A stretch of 64,000 nt of DNA from Hyphomonadaceae bacterium BL14 (GTDB taxonomy: Bacteria > Pseudomonadota > Alphaproteobacteria > Caulobacterales > Maricaulaceae). Below, piece by piece: positions 41,365 through 50,744 of this stretch. Each line of letters opens with the position of its first letter. The first letter of the stretch is position 1. The DNA is taken from the NCBI GenBank assembly GCA_027627705.1, contig CP091242.1:360076-424075 (forward strand). Direction: 5' to 3'. A program made the position numbers and the translations under genes. The notes under the pieces were generated by a model. It worked only from the letters and a program-made list of their open reading frames with translations. It had not been told where the DNA came from and made no database searches.

Positions 41365-42246
41365 CTACTCCCCCGACGCCTCTCTCAGCCGCCGCGCGGC
41401 CGCCATGGCTTCCAGCGCTTCGCCGTCGGTGCGGGCACCGCGGGCGGCGATGTCGTAGAGGTCGGCGGCGGCACCAAGCTCGCCGGCGGCTTCTTTCAGG
41501 CGCGCCAGGCCCAGGGCTGCGCGGGCATGCTCCGGCTCGAAGGCCAGGACGCGTTCGAACTGGACGGCCGCCTCGGCGCTGTCGCCGGCCCGGGCCAGGC
41601 ACGCGCCCTGGGCCGCGATCAGATCGAGATCCCAGGGTGCATCTTCCAGCTCCAGTGCAATACCGGCGCAGGCGGGGTTCAACGCGGCCGCGCGCTGGGC
41701 CGGTGTGGATGCAGGGCCGGGCTGTGAGGTTTGCGCAGGCTCCGGCGCGGCGCGCGGGGTCATGGCTGGACCGGCGGATGTGGGTGCGGGTTCAGGCGGC
41801 GGCACCGAAGACGGTGCCGGTGACGGCTCCGGAGACTGCGCCGCGCCGGGGGCCGGTCTGGCCGCTGCCACACGCGCTGCGGGCGGCGCGGTCCATCCGT
41901 GTGCATCCAGGGTCAGCCATACGCCGCCTGCGCGTATCTCGGCTGTCTGCATGGGTGCACCGTCCAGCGTGAGGCGTACGCCGTCAGGCTCGGGCGCCAG
42001 GTGCAGCGCCGCGATGGGCGCGGGGCCGGCCGGGGTGATCCGTCGCGCGGCTTCGCCGTCCACGCCGGTAATGTACAGCGCGCCAGCTTCGATGAAGGCT
42101 GACGCCGGCTGGCGGTCAAAAGCGAGCCAGAGATGCGGCCCGCCGTCGCGCTCCACCAGGAGCACGTCGCGCAACTGCGCCTGAGCGGGGGCCGCCGCGC
42201 CAAGCGACGCGGCGGCCAGGAGGCAGGTGAGGGGGCGAGAGACCAT
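41365..42246 (-). CDS. Exported protein with proline-rich linker and TPR repeats
   Basis: A 293-residue protein with a signal peptide ending APAQAQL. Residues 25-115 form a beta-rich domain (VLLVERDGGPHLWLAFDRQP, GVRLTLDGAPMQTAEIRAGG) reminiscent of AMIN-type modules. A linker of about 60 residues is rich in proline and alanine. The last 110 residues hold TPR-like repeats (EAAVQFERVLAFEPEHARAA and LGLARLKEAAGELGAAADLY). Probably periplasmic and involved in protein-protein contacts near the envelope. No family name can be given with certainty. It is divergent from the MerR gene across 90 bases. Confidence 0.65.
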   Translation of the reverse strand: MVSRPLTCLLAAASLGAAAPAQAQLRDVLLVERDGGPHLWLAFDRQPASAFIEAGALYITGVDGEAARRITPAGPAPIAALHLAPEPDGVRLTLDGAPMQTAEIRAGGVWLTLDAHGWTAPPAARVAAARPAPGAAQSPEPSPAPSSVPPPEPAPTSAGPAMTPRAAPEPAQTSQPGPASTPAQRAAALNPACAGIALELEDAPWDLDLIAAQGACLARAGDSAEAAVQFERVLAFEPEHARAALGLARLKEAAGELGAAADLYDIAARGARTDGEALEAMAAARRLREASGE

Positions 42247-42306
42247 GGATGAAGCATTGGCGCGAGTCGCCCGCCGCGCCTAGGTTTGTAGCGGGCTGCC
42301 ATCTGA

Positions 42307-42328
42307 TTGACGTTGACGTGAACGTAAA
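42307..42328. promoter_or_regulatory. Probable operator of the MerR regulator
   Basis: TTGACGTT and AACGTAAA form an inverted repeat with one mismatch around a six-base centre, just before the MerR start codon and overlapping any promoter there. It resembles the ACGT-centred palindromes bound by LiuR-type MerR regulators of acyl-CoA catabolism. Pattern match only; binding is inferred. Confidence 0.5.
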
Positions 42329-42336
42329 GCTGGTAG

Positions 42337-42831
42337 ATGGTGACCGCCATGAGCCAAACACCCGCGCCTGACTCGCTCTGGACGATCCGGGAGCTTGCCG
42401 AACGCTTCGGCGTCACGGCGCGCACGCTGCGCTTTTACGAACAGAAAGGCCTGCTCAAACCGCGTCGGCGGGGGGCAACGCGCCTGTACACCGCCGCCGA
42501 TTGCGCGCGGCTGGAGCTGATCCTGCGCGGACGGCGCGTGGGCTTTTCCCTCGAAGATGTACGCGAAATGCTGGAGATCGAACAGCTCGATCACGGCTCG
42601 CGCGCGCATTTGGGCCTGGCGCTGGAGCGCATGCGTGACCGTATCGCGGTGCTGGAGCGCCAGCGCGACGATATCGACGGGGCGCTGGCCGAGTTGCACG
42701 CCGGGACGCGCTGGCTGGAAGAGCGCCTGGCCAATCGCGAACCGCCTGACGACATCAAACGCCGCGCGCGCGCCTTCGAGGCGCTGGCTGCGGCGCGCCT
42801 GACCGAATGGGCCGCCGGCCCGCCTGACTGA
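42337..42831 (+). CDS. MerR-family regulator of acyl-CoA catabolism
   Basis: A 164-residue protein. The winged helix-turn-helix is residues 9-45 with WTIRELAERFGVTARTLRFY and EQKGLLKPRRRGATRLY, the MerR signature. A long dimerisation helix (about 85-125: GLALERMRDRIAVLERQRDD) follows. No metal-binding cysteines are present, which separates it from metal-sensing MerR proteins and fits LiuR-like regulators. It starts at ATG 42337 or ATG 42349. It lies 94 bases before the acyl-CoA dehydrogenase genes on the same strand, and a palindrome sits over its promoter, so it likely controls itself and the downstream genes. Confidence 0.85.
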   Translation: MVTAMSQTPAPDSLWTIRELAERFGVTARTLRFYEQKGLLKPRRRGATRLYTAADCARLELILRGRRVGFSLEDVREMLEIEQLDHGSRAHLGLALERMRDRIAVLERQRDDIDGALAELHAGTRWLEERLANREPPDDIKRRARAFEALAAARLTEWAAGPPD

Positions 42832-42925
42832 CGCCTCATACCGACACGCCAGACCCTGACTGGCTGGCGGCCAACCCTCAAGCCGGCCCGATATCGCGCG
42901 CCGGCCCGACACTTCGGAGACCAAC

Positions 42926-44713
42926 ATGCCCCAGTACCGCGCCCCGCTTCGTGACCAGAAATTCGTCCTCAACGAGCTTCTCGACGTCCAGCAATACAGC
43001 CATCTGGACGGCTTCTCCGAGGCGACCCCGGATATCATCGACGCCATCCTGGAAGAGGGTGCCAAGCTGTGTGAAAACGTGCTGGCCCCGCTGAACAAGA
43101 CCGGCGACGTGCAGGGTTGCACGCTGAAAGACGGCGTCGTTACGACCCCCGACGGGTTCAAGGACGCCTATGCCCAGATGACCGAAGGCGGCTGGACCGC
43201 GCTGTCGGCCGATCCGCAATATGGCGGTCAGGGCCTGCCGCATTTCCTGAACCTCGCCTTCAACGAGATGGTGACCAGCGCCAACATGGCGTTCGGCATG
43301 TATCCGGGTCTGACCGGCGGCGCGGTGCATGCGCTGGTGGTGGGCGGTTCGGACGAGCAGAAGCAGATGTACCTGCCCAAGATGATTTCCGGCGAATGGT
43401 CGGGTACGATGAACCTGACCGAGCCCCATTGCGGCACGGATCTGGGCATGCTGCGCACCAAGGCGGTGCCCAATGGCGACGGGTCCTACAAGATTTCCGG
43501 CCAGAAAATCTGGATTTCGGCGGGCGAGCACGGCCTGTCGAAGAATATCGTTCACCTGGTGCTGGCACGCATTGAAGGCGCGCCGGCGGGCGTGAAGGGT
43601 ATTTCGCTCTTCGTGGTGCCCAAATTCATCCCCGATGAAAACGGCGAGCCGGGCCAGCGCAACACGCTGAAATGCGGCGGGCTGGAGCACAAGATGGGCA
43701 TTCACGGCAATGCCACCTGCGTCATGGATTATGACGAGGCCACCGGCTGGCTCGTGGGCGAGGAAAACAAAGGCCTGCGCATCATGTTCGTCATGATGAA
43801 CGAGGCACGCCTGGGCGTGGGCCTTCAGGGTCTGGGCCTGGCCGAGACCGCCTACCAGTTCTCGCTCAGCTTCGCCAAGGACCGGCTTCAGGGCCGCTCG
43901 CTGACGGGGCCGAAAAACCCGGACGGCCCGGCCGATCCGATCATCGTGCACCCGGACGTGCGGCGCATGCTGATGGACCAGAAAGTGTTTGTGGAGGGCG
44001 CGCGTGCGCTGGCCTACTGGACCGCGCTGCAGGGCGATCTGGAGCACAAGGGCGAAGACGAGAAGGCGCGCGAGACAGCAGGCGATTACATGGCGCTGCT
44101 GACCCCGGTGATCAAAGCCTATCTCACCGACAAGGGCTATGACAGCGTTTCCAAGGGCCTGCAGATTCATGGCGGCTCGGGCTTCACCGAGGAGTGGGGC
44201 ATGTCCCAGCTCCTGCGTGATGCGCGCATCACCCTGATCTATGAAGGCACCAATGGCGTGCAGGCCCTGGACCTGGTGGGCCGCAAGCTGGCCATGAAGG
44301 GCATGGCGCCGATCAATAATTTCTTCGCCGCCCTCGACGCCTTCGTGGCGGAAAACAAGGGCGACAGCGCCATCGCGTCGTCCGTCGAGGGGCTGGAAGC
44401 CGTCACCGCCAAGCTGAAACGCGCCACCAACTGGCTGGTCGAGAAGGGGCTGGAGAATTTTGATAATGCGGGCGCGGCCTCGACCGATTATCTGCACCTG
44501 TTCGGCCTGACCTGTTTTGCCTGGACCTGGGCGAAAATGGCCAAGATTGCCGCTGCGAAAGCCGCCGCGGGCGAGACCGATCCGATCTACGCGGCCAAGC
44601 TTGTCACGGCGGAGTATTTCGTCGCCCGCTGGCTGCCGGATGCCGACGCCCATCTGGCGCGCATCGAAAGCGGTGCCGGCAATTTGATGGCGCTCGCCGC
44701 CGAGGCGTTCTAG
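42926..44713 (+). CDS. Acyl-CoA dehydrogenase, extended C-terminal type
   Basis: A 595-residue flavoenzyme, longer than classic acyl-CoA dehydrogenases (about 380-400) owing to an N-terminal segment and a C-terminal domain (about 465-595). FAD and substrate motifs include MNLTEPHCGTDLGMLRTKAV and KISGQKIWISAGEHG. The catalytic base is Glu440 in LIYEGTNGVQALDL. This architecture is that of the DmdC / methylthiopropionyl-CoA dehydrogenase group, which also contains many enzymes for ordinary acyl-CoAs; substrate cannot be settled here. It is first of a catabolic series with a second dehydrogenase 31 bases on. Confidence 0.9.
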   Translation: MPQYRAPLRDQKFVLNELLDVQQYSHLDGFSEATPDIIDAILEEGAKLCENVLAPLNKTGDVQGCTLKDGVVTTPDGFKDAYAQMTEGGWTALSADPQYGGQGLPHFLNLAFNEMVTSANMAFGMYPGLTGGAVHALVVGGSDEQKQMYLPKMISGEWSGTMNLTEPHCGTDLGMLRTKAVPNGDGSYKISGQKIWISAGEHGLSKNIVHLVLARIEGAPAGVKGISLFVVPKFIPDENGEPGQRNTLKCGGLEHKMGIHGNATCVMDYDEATGWLVGEENKGLRIMFVMMNEARLGVGLQGLGLAETAYQFSLSFAKDRLQGRSLTGPKNPDGPADPIIVHPDVRRMLMDQKVFVEGARALAYWTALQGDLEHKGEDEKARETAGDYMALLTPVIKAYLTDKGYDSVSKGLQIHGGSGFTEEWGMSQLLRDARITLIYEGTNGVQALDLVGRKLAMKGMAPINNFFAALDAFVAENKGDSAIASSVEGLEAVTAKLKRATNWLVEKGLENFDNAGAASTDYLHLFGLTCFAWTWAKMAKIAAAKAAAGETDPIYAAKLVTAEYFVARWLPDADAHLARIESGAGNLMALAAEAF

Positions 44714-44744
44714 GCCGGCTGCGACCCAGACAGGAGACACGATC

Positions 44745-45911
44745 ATGAATGCCCAAGTGCTCAATACGCCCCGTCCCGCCTGGCTCGACCAGGAGGATGT
44801 GAACATGTTCGACCACGCCGTGCGCGGCTTCCTGACCAAGGAATGCCTGCCTCACGGCGACCGCTGGGAGAAAGAGGGCCAGGTCGACCGGGACATCTGG
44901 ACCAAGGCGGGCGAGGCGGGCCTGTTGTGCCCGGCCTGCCCGGAAGAATACGGCGGTGCGGGCGGGGACTGGCGCCATGACTACGCCTTCCACATGGCGG
45001 TGGCCGAGCTGGGCGTGGACGGCTGGGGCGCGTCTTTGCATAACTCCATCGTGGCTCCGTATGTCTGGCATTACGGCTCGGAAGAGCAGAAGCAGCGCAT
45101 CCTGCCCAAAATGCTGACCGGCGAGTATGTCGGTGCCATCGCCATGACCGAGCCCGGCGCGGGTTCGGACCTGCAGGGCGTGAAGACCACGGCGGTGCGC
45201 GATGGCAATGGCTATCGCATCAATGGCTCGAAGACCTTCATCACCAATGGCGGCACGGCCAATCTCATCGTGGTGGTGGCCAAGACCGATCCCAAGGCCG
45301 GTGCCAAGGGCACCTCGCTCTTCCTGGTGGAGACGGACGGGCTCGACGGCTTCCGCCGCGGGCGCAATCTCGACAAGGTGGGCCTGAAAGCCCAAGACAC
45401 CGCCGAATTGTTCTTTGAGGACATGTGGGTGCCGGCCGAAGCCCTGCTGGGTCAGGACGAGGGCCGCGGCTTCGTCCAGCTGATGGAGCAATTGCCCCAG
45501 GAGCGGCTGCAGATCGCGGTACAGGGCGTGGGCATGATGAAGCGCGCGCTGGCCGAGACGATCAATTACGTCAAGGAGCGCAAGGCTTTCGGCAAGGCGG
45601 TCATCGATTTCCAGAACACCCAGTTCAAGCTCGCCGAGCTGAAGACCAAGGCCACCATCGCCGAGGTGTTCTGCCAGCACTGCTCAGATCTGCTCATCGA
45701 CGGCAAGCTGGATGCAGCCACGGCGTCCATGGCCAAATACTGGGTCACCGACATCCAGTGCGAGCTGGTGGATGAATGCGTCCAGCTCCATGGCGGCTAC
45801 GGCTTCATGAACGAATACCCGATCGCCCGCATGTGGCGCGACGCGCGCGTGCAACGCATCTATGGCGGCACCAACGAAATCATGAAGGTGCTGATCGCAA
45901 GGACGCTTTAG
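44745..45911 (+). CDS. Acyl-CoA dehydrogenase, long-chain (ACADL-like) type
   Basis: A 388-residue flavoenzyme of standard size. The C-terminal IYGGTNEIMKVLIARTL lacks the usual Glu at the YEGT position; the base is instead expected at Glu253 in MEQLPQERLQIA, as in long-chain and isovaleryl-CoA dehydrogenases. FAD-binding segments AIAMTEPGAGSDLQGVKTTA and YRINGSKTFITNGGTANLI are intact. It would oxidise a longer or branched acyl-CoA than its neighbour. ATG 44745 follows CAGGAGAC. It is followed by thiolase after a 108-base gap. Confidence 0.9.
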   Translation: MNAQVLNTPRPAWLDQEDVNMFDHAVRGFLTKECLPHGDRWEKEGQVDRDIWTKAGEAGLLCPACPEEYGGAGGDWRHDYAFHMAVAELGVDGWGASLHNSIVAPYVWHYGSEEQKQRILPKMLTGEYVGAIAMTEPGAGSDLQGVKTTAVRDGNGYRINGSKTFITNGGTANLIVVVAKTDPKAGAKGTSLFLVETDGLDGFRRGRNLDKVGLKAQDTAELFFEDMWVPAEALLGQDEGRGFVQLMEQLPQERLQIAVQGVGMMKRALAETINYVKERKAFGKAVIDFQNTQFKLAELKTKATIAEVFCQHCSDLLIDGKLDAATASMAKYWVTDIQCELVDECVQLHGGYGFMNEYPIARMWRDARVQRIYGGTNEIMKVLIARTL

Positions 45912-46019
45912 GTAGCGCGTTTTCCCTTCAGCCCCGGAGCCCGCTCCGGGGCGACTCCCCCTCAAGCGGGGCAAGACAAACAACACTGAATTCTCTGATT
46001 CAACCGGGAGACACCCCCA

Positions 46020-47228
46020 ATGACCGACGCTTACATCTATGACGCCTGCCGCACGCCGCGCGGCAAGGGCAAGAAGAATGGTTCGCTGCACGAGATCACC
46101 GCGCTGCAGCTGGCGACCCAGCAGCTGGAAGCCATTCGTGACCGCAATAATCTCGACACCAGCGTCATTGATGATGTGGTGCTGGGCTGCGTTTCGCCGG
46201 TGGGCGAGCAGGGCGCCAATATCGCGCGCGCTGCAGCCCTGAATGCGGGCTATGCCGAGACGGTGTCGGGCTTTCAGGTCAACCGCTTCTGCGCCTCGGG
46301 GCTGGAGGCGGTGAATCTGGCCGCCGCGAAAGTCATGTCGGGCGAGGCGGACATGGCCATTGGCGGCGGGGTCGAGGCCATGAGCCGCGTGCCCATGGGA
46401 TCCGATGGCGGCGCGATGGTGGTCGATCCGGAAATGGCATTCGACCATTACTTCGTGCCCCAGGGCATTTCGGCCGATCTGATCGCGTCGAAATACGGCT
46501 ATAGCCGCGACGATGTGGACGCCTATGCCGTGGAAAGCCAGAAGCGCGCCGAGCAGGCGTGGAAAGAGGGCCGGTTCACCAAGGGCGTGGTGCCGGTGAA
46601 GAACCAGCTGGGCCTGACCCAGCTCGATCATGACGAGCACATGCGCCCGGGCACGGACATGCAGTCGCTGGCGAGCCTCAAGCCCGCCTTTGCCGATCTG
46701 GCAGCCTTTGTGGGCCTCGACAAGGTGGCGATCCAGCGATACCCGGACCTTGAAAAGATCAATTTCGTCCACCACGCCGGCAATTCGTCGGGCATCGTGG
46801 ACGGCGCCTCGGCCATCCTGGTGGGCACCAGGGAAATGGGCGAGCGTCTGGGCCTGAAGCCGCGCGCGCGCATTCGCTCCATGGCCTCCATCGGGTCGGA
46901 GCCGACCATCATGCTGACCGGCCCGGCGCCGTCGGCGCGCAAGGCGCTGAAAAAAGCCGGCATGAGCGAAAAGGACATTGATCTCTACGAGATGAATGAA
47001 GCTTTCGCCGCGGTGGTGCTGCGCTTCATGGAAGATCTCGGCGTTCCCCACGACAAGGTCAACGTCAATGGCGGTGCCATTGCGCTCGGCCACCCGCTGG
47101 GCGCGACCGGGGCCATGATCCTGGGCACGCTGTTGGATGAGCTGGAGCGCACCGGCAAGGGCACGGCGCTGGCGACGCTCTGCGTCGGCGGCGGCATGGG
47201 CACGGCCACGATCATCGAGCGGATCTAG
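46020..47228 (+). CDS. Acetyl-CoA C-acyltransferase (thiolase)
   Basis: A 402-residue thiolase, the last enzyme of the beta-oxidation cycle. The acyl-accepting Cys is in [20 protein letters not shown], the His base in [20 protein letters not shown], and the second Cys in [29 protein letters not shown] is also typical. With the downstream hydratase/dehydrogenase it makes a FadAB-like pair, although the order is thiolase first. A CGGGAGAC ribosome site precedes ATG 46020; the 108-base gap upstream may hold its own promoter. Confidence 0.94.
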   Translation: MTDAYIYDACRTPRGKGKKNGSLHEITALQLATQQLEAIRDRNNLDTSVIDDVVLGCVSPVGEQGANIARAAALNAGYAETVSGFQVNRFCASGLEAVNLAAAKVMSGEADMAIGGGVEAMSRVPMGSDGGAMVVDPEMAFDHYFVPQGISADLIASKYGYSRDDVDAYAVESQKRAEQAWKEGRFTKGVVPVKNQLGLTQLDHDEHMRPGTDMQSLASLKPAFADLAAFVGLDKVAIQRYPDLEKINFVHHAGNSSGIVDGASAILVGTREMGERLGLKPRARIRSMASIGSEPTIMLTGPAPSARKALKKAGMSEKDIDLYEMNEAFAAVVLRFMEDLGVPHDKVNVNGGAIALGHPLGATGAMILGTLLDELERTGKGTALATLCVGGGMGTATIIERI

Positions 47229-47232
47229 GGCG

Positions 47233-47493
47233 ATGGCCGAAGACGAGGGCAAGCCGGAGCGCAAGTTTGGGAAGGCCGCTTTTGCGGCGGGCCTGCCCAT
47301 CGGCATAGGCGTTGGCATGGCGCTGGGCGTGGCGTTCGGCACGATCTTTGGCGATGTCGCACTGGGCCTTGCGTTTGGCGTCGCGTTTGGCGTTGCGCTG
47401 GCCCCGGCCTTCGGCGCCGCCCGGACCAGAACCAAAAAGAATTCACCGGATGCGCCTGATGAGGACGCATCAAAGGAGGAGAACTCCCAATGA
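47233..47493 (+). CDS. Small glycine-zipper membrane protein
   Basis: An 86-residue protein: a charged N-terminus (MAEDEGKPERKFGKAAF), a hydrophobic core of alternating glycine and alanine in which GxxxG spacing recurs (LPIGIGVGMALGVAFGTIFG, ALGLAFGVAFGVALAPAFGA), and a charged tail. The core would form one or two tightly packed membrane helices. It begins five bases after the thiolase stop and overlaps the next gene by ATGA, so it is co-translated with the beta-oxidation enzymes. Not a recognised family; a membrane anchor or lipid-related role is only a guess. Confidence 0.7.
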   Translation: MAEDEGKPERKFGKAAFAAGLPIGIGVGMALGVAFGTIFGDVALGLAFGVAFGVALAPAFGAARTRTKKNSPDAPDEDASKEENSQ

Positions 47494-49688
47494 GCTACAC
47501 ACACTTCAAATTCGAGGTCGACGGCGACGGGATCGCCCTGATCACCTTTGACTCTCCCAACGTGTCCATGAATGTCCTGTCGGCCGACGTGATGGCCGAG
47601 ATGGGCCAGATCATCGCGCGCATCCAGGGCGAGGACGCCATCACAGGCGCGGTCATCACGTCGGGCAAGAAGGCGTTCTGCGCCGGCGCCGACCTGACCG
47701 AGCTGGGCGCGGGCATGGCGGACCTCAAAGGTCTGCCCGAGGATGAGGCCAAGCAGAAACTGTTCGACATTGCCTATCGGCTCAACGCCTCGCTGCGTGC
47801 GCTGGAGACCTGCGGCAAGCCGGTCGCCGCGGCGATCAACGGCCTGGCGCTGGGCGGCGGGTTCGAGGTGACGCTGGCGTGCCATTACCGCGTGATGGCG
47901 AGCGATACCGGCGCCAAGCTCGGCCTGCCCGAAAGCCTGGTGGGCGTGCTGCCCGGCGGCGGCGGCACCCAGCGCCTGCCGCGTCTCATCGGCGTGATGA
48001 ATGCCGCGCCGGTGATGCTGCAGGGCAAACAGTTCGACGCCGAGACCGCCAAGGCGCAAGGCGTGGTTCACGAGATCGCCCCGGTCGCCGAGATCGTGGA
48101 GAAGGCCAAGGCGCTGGTGAAAGCCAATCCGCTGGGCTCCAAGCAGCCCTGGGACCAGGACAAGTTCAAAATCCCCGGCGGCGGCCCCTACCACCCCCAG
48201 GGCATGCAGGTGTTCGGCGCGGCCAGCCCGATGCTGCTGAAAGAGACCTACGGCAATTATCCCGCCCAGCGCTATATCCTGTCGTGCGTCTATGAAGGGC
48301 TTCAGCTGCCCATGGACGCGGCGCTGCGCATCGAGAGCCGGTATTTCACCAAGCTTCTGATGCGGCCTGAAAGCCGCAACATGATCCGCTCGCTGTTCCT
48401 GTCCAAACAGGCGCTGGAAAAGGGCGGACGCCGCCCGGCGGGCCAGTCGAAATCCGACGTGCGCAAGATCGCCGTCATCGGCGCGGGCTTCATGGGTGCG
48501 GGCGTGGCCACGGTGTCGGCCCAGGCTGGCATTGAAGTGGTGCTGATCGACCGCGATCAGGAGGGCGCCGACAAGGGCAAGCAGCACGTGCTTGATCATT
48601 TCGCCAAGGGCGTGCAGCGCGGCAAGCTGTCTGAAGCCAAGGCGAAAGCCATGGGCGATCTGGTCACGGCGACCACCGATTATGCGCATCTGAAAGATGT
48701 GGACCTGGTGGTGGAAGCGGTGTTCGAGAACTCCGAACTGAAGCACCAGATCACCAAGGCAGCGGAAGAACACCTGCCCAAGGATGCGATCTTCGGGTCC
48801 AACACCTCCACCATTCCGATCACCTCGCTGGCGCAGGCCTCGTCGCGGCCGGAAAACTATATCGGCATCCACTTCTTCTCACCGGTTGAGAAGATGATGC
48901 TGGTGGAGCTGATCGTGGGCGAGAAGACCGGCGATGCGGCGGTGTCGCGCGCAATCGATTTCGTGTCGAAGATCAAGAAGACCCCGATCGTGGTGTCCGA
49001 TACGCGCGGCTTCTACGCCAATCGCTGCGTGATGCGCTTCATCGAGCAGGGCATGTACATGCTCACCGAGGGCGTGAAGCCGGCCCTGATCGAGAACGGC
49101 GCGCGCATGGCCGGCATGCCGGTCGGCCCACTCTCCCTGCAGGACGAGGTGGCCATTGATCTGGGCTACAAGGTGCTGCAACAGACCAAGAAGGATCTGG
49201 GCACCGCCTTCGAGGATACGCCCAACGCCACGGTCATCGAGACCATGTACGAGCTGGGCCGCTATGGCCGCAAGAACGCCAAGGGCTTCTATGTCTATGA
49301 CGGCAAGTCCAAGCGTCTGTGGGACGAGCTGGGCCAGTTCGCCCCGAACGGCACACTCCTGAGTGACGATCAGCAGCCGTCTGTGGACGAGATCAAGGAC
49401 CGCATCCTCTACGCCCAGGCGCTGGAAGCGGCCCGCACCATGGAGGAAGGCATCGTCGCCGATCCGCGCGAAGCCGATGTGGGCTCCATCCTGGGCTGGG
49501 GCTTTGCGCCCTATACAGGCGGCGTCCTGTCCTTCATCGACACGGTGGGCGCCGCCGACTTCGTCAAGCGCGCCGATGAGCTGAAAGCCAAGTACGGCAA
49601 GCCGTTCGAGGTGCCCCAGCTCCTGCGCGACATGGCGGCGAAGACAGAAACCTTCTACGGCCGGTTTGCGCCCAAGCAGGCGGCTTAG
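47490..49688 (+). CDS. Bifunctional enoyl-CoA hydratase / 3-hydroxyacyl-CoA dehydrogenase
   Basis: A 732-residue FadB/FadJ-type protein. The N-terminal crotonase domain has the oxyanion-hole segments [17 protein letters not shown] and [17 protein letters not shown], and [17 protein letters not shown] (both catalytic glutamate regions). From about residue 325 the dehydrogenase domain starts with the NAD-binding [40 protein letters not shown] holds the catalytic His. The C-terminal domains end [20 protein letters not shown]. It performs the hydration and second oxidation of beta-oxidation, between the dehydrogenases and the thiolase above. An intrinsic terminator follows. Confidence 0.95.
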   Translation: MSYTHFKFEVDGDGIALITFDSPNVSMNVLSADVMAEMGQIIARIQGEDAITGAVITSGKKAFCAGADLTELGAGMADLKGLPEDEAKQKLFDIAYRLNASLRALETCGKPVAAAINGLALGGGFEVTLACHYRVMASDTGAKLGLPESLVGVLPGGGGTQRLPRLIGVMNAAPVMLQGKQFDAETAKAQGVVHEIAPVAEIVEKAKALVKANPLGSKQPWDQDKFKIPGGGPYHPQGMQVFGAASPMLLKETYGNYPAQRYILSCVYEGLQLPMDAALRIESRYFTKLLMRPESRNMIRSLFLSKQALEKGGRRPAGQSKSDVRKIAVIGAGFMGAGVATVSAQAGIEVVLIDRDQEGADKGKQHVLDHFAKGVQRGKLSEAKAKAMGDLVTATTDYAHLKDVDLVVEAVFENSELKHQITKAAEEHLPKDAIFGSNTSTIPITSLAQASSRPENYIGIHFFSPVEKMMLVELIVGEKTGDAAVSRAIDFVSKIKKTPIVVSDTRGFYANRCVMRFIEQGMYMLTEGVKPALIENGARMAGMPVGPLSLQDEVAIDLGYKVLQQTKKDLGTAFEDTPNATVIETMYELGRYGRKNAKGFYVYDGKSKRLWDELGQFAPNGTLLSDDQQPSVDEIKDRILYAQALEAARTMEEGIVADPREADVGSILGWGFAPYTGGVLSFIDTVGAADFVKRADELKAKYGKPFEVPQLLRDMAAKTETFYGRFAPKQAA

Positions 49689-49717
49689 GGTTCAGGTTTA
49701 TCGTTGAGACTGGAGAG

Positions 49718-49749
49718 CCCCGGTGCGGTAACGCGCCGGGGTTTTTCTT
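49718..49749 (+). terminator. Intrinsic terminator of the beta-oxidation genes
   Basis: A ten-pair stem (ccccggtgcg / cgcgccgggg, one G-U pair) closed by a GTAA tetraloop and followed by TTTTTCTTT. It lies 29 bases after the stop codon. A textbook rho-independent terminator. Confidence 0.93.
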
Positions 49750-49801
49750 TCCTTCCTGCGCTAACCTAACCTGCCTTCCCGGCCGACCGCAGGGAGAGCC
49801 G

Positions 49802-49883
49802 GGATCCATCCCCTAATCCTGTCCACCTGCGCAGCGGTTGAGACGATCATGGATGGGTCCCGGATCGGCTACGCCGTCCGGGA
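49802..49883. repeat. Dispersed hairpin repeat, copy A
   Basis: Left arm GGATCCATCC (49802-49811), a central GCAGCGG (49831), right arm GGATGGGTCC (49851-49860), and a terminal hairpin TCCCGGA-CGGC / GCCG-TCCGGGA (49858-49883). The same order and 49-base arm spacing recur at 57186-57269. It lies between the terminator and the phosphatase gene. Confidence 0.7.
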
Positions 49884-49970
49884 GGGCACAGGTGGGTATA
49901 TTGGCTCCCACCCCACCCCCATCCCCTGCCTCCGCTTGCCGCCTTGCGCGCAGCGGGCTAGGTCTGATGT

Positions 49971-50744
49971 ATGAGCGAGCGAGTCCTTCCCCTGTCGGGT
50001 GTTTACAATTTCCGCCGGTTCGGCGCTTACCAGGCGGTCGATGGCGGGCATGTGGCCGACCGGCTCTACCGGTCGGGCCAGTTCTCGCGCGCGACGCCCG
50101 AGGATCAGGCGCGCCTCGACGGCCTGAACATCCAGGTGGTGGCTGATCTGCGCCGGCCGCGCGAGCGTGAGCTGGAGCCGAGCTTCTGGGTGCAGCGCGA
50201 CGGCGTGCGGGTGCTGGCCAGCGACCATGCCGGTCATGCCGAGCCGCCGCACATGGTGTTCCTGCGCGACAGCGATATGAGCCTCAATTCCATCCGCCAG
50301 TTCATGACGCAAACCTACAAGCGCCTGCCCTTTGACGAGGGCAATATGGCGGTGTTCCGCGCCGGGTTCGAGGCGCTGGCAGAGGCCGATGACGAGGCGG
50401 GCTTCGTGGTCCACTGCGCGGCAGGCAAGGACCGAACCGGACTGTTCTGCGCCTTCCTCCTGATGGAGCTGGGCGTGGACGCCGATGTGGCGCGCGAAGA
50501 CTATCTGATGACCAACACCGCCGTCGATTATGACGAGCTCGCCCCCAAAGTGCAGGCGCGCCTGCACGAGCAGCTGGGCAAGCACGTGGGCGACCGTGAG
50601 ATCCGCGCCTTTCTGGGCGTGGAGGGCGATTATCTGGATGCCGCCATGGCGGCGGTGGGGGATGTTCACGCCTATCTGCGCGGACCACTGGGCCTGTCCG
50701 ACGAGACGTTGCAGGCGGTGAAGGCGAGGCTGATCGCGCCGTGA
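49971..50744 (+). CDS. Tyrosine-type protein phosphatase
   Basis: A 257-residue phosphatase of the Y_phosphatase3 / LpfA-like group. The CX5R loop is HCAAGKDRTGLFCAF with Cys149 and Arg155; the Lys after Gly (GKD) is typical of this group, whose members act on phosphotyrosine or phosphoinositides. The N-terminal LSGVYNFRRFGAY and DRLYRSGQFSRAT match the family opening. No signal peptide. It overlaps the pabB start by GTGA, an unexpected partner, so coupling to folate synthesis may be by transcription only. Substrate unknown. Confidence 0.88.
   Translation: MSERVLPLSGVYNFRRFGAYQAVDGGHVADRLYRSGQFSRATPEDQARLDGLNIQVVADLRRPRERELEPSFWVQRDGVRVLASDHAGHAEPPHMVFLRDSDMSLNSIRQFMTQTYKRLPFDEGNMAVFRAGFEALAEADDEAGFVVHCAAGKDRTGLFCAFLLMELGVDADVAREDYLMTNTAVDYDELAPKVQARLHEQLGKHVGDREIRAFLGVEGDYLDAAMAAVGDVHAYLRGPLGLSDETLQAVKARLIAP

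Noticed and set aside
45684..48872. Long minus-strand open frame of over 1000 codons
   Set aside because: Antisense to the acyl-CoA dehydrogenase, thiolase and hydratase/dehydrogenase genes, all of which have clear motifs; no ribosome site or family features.
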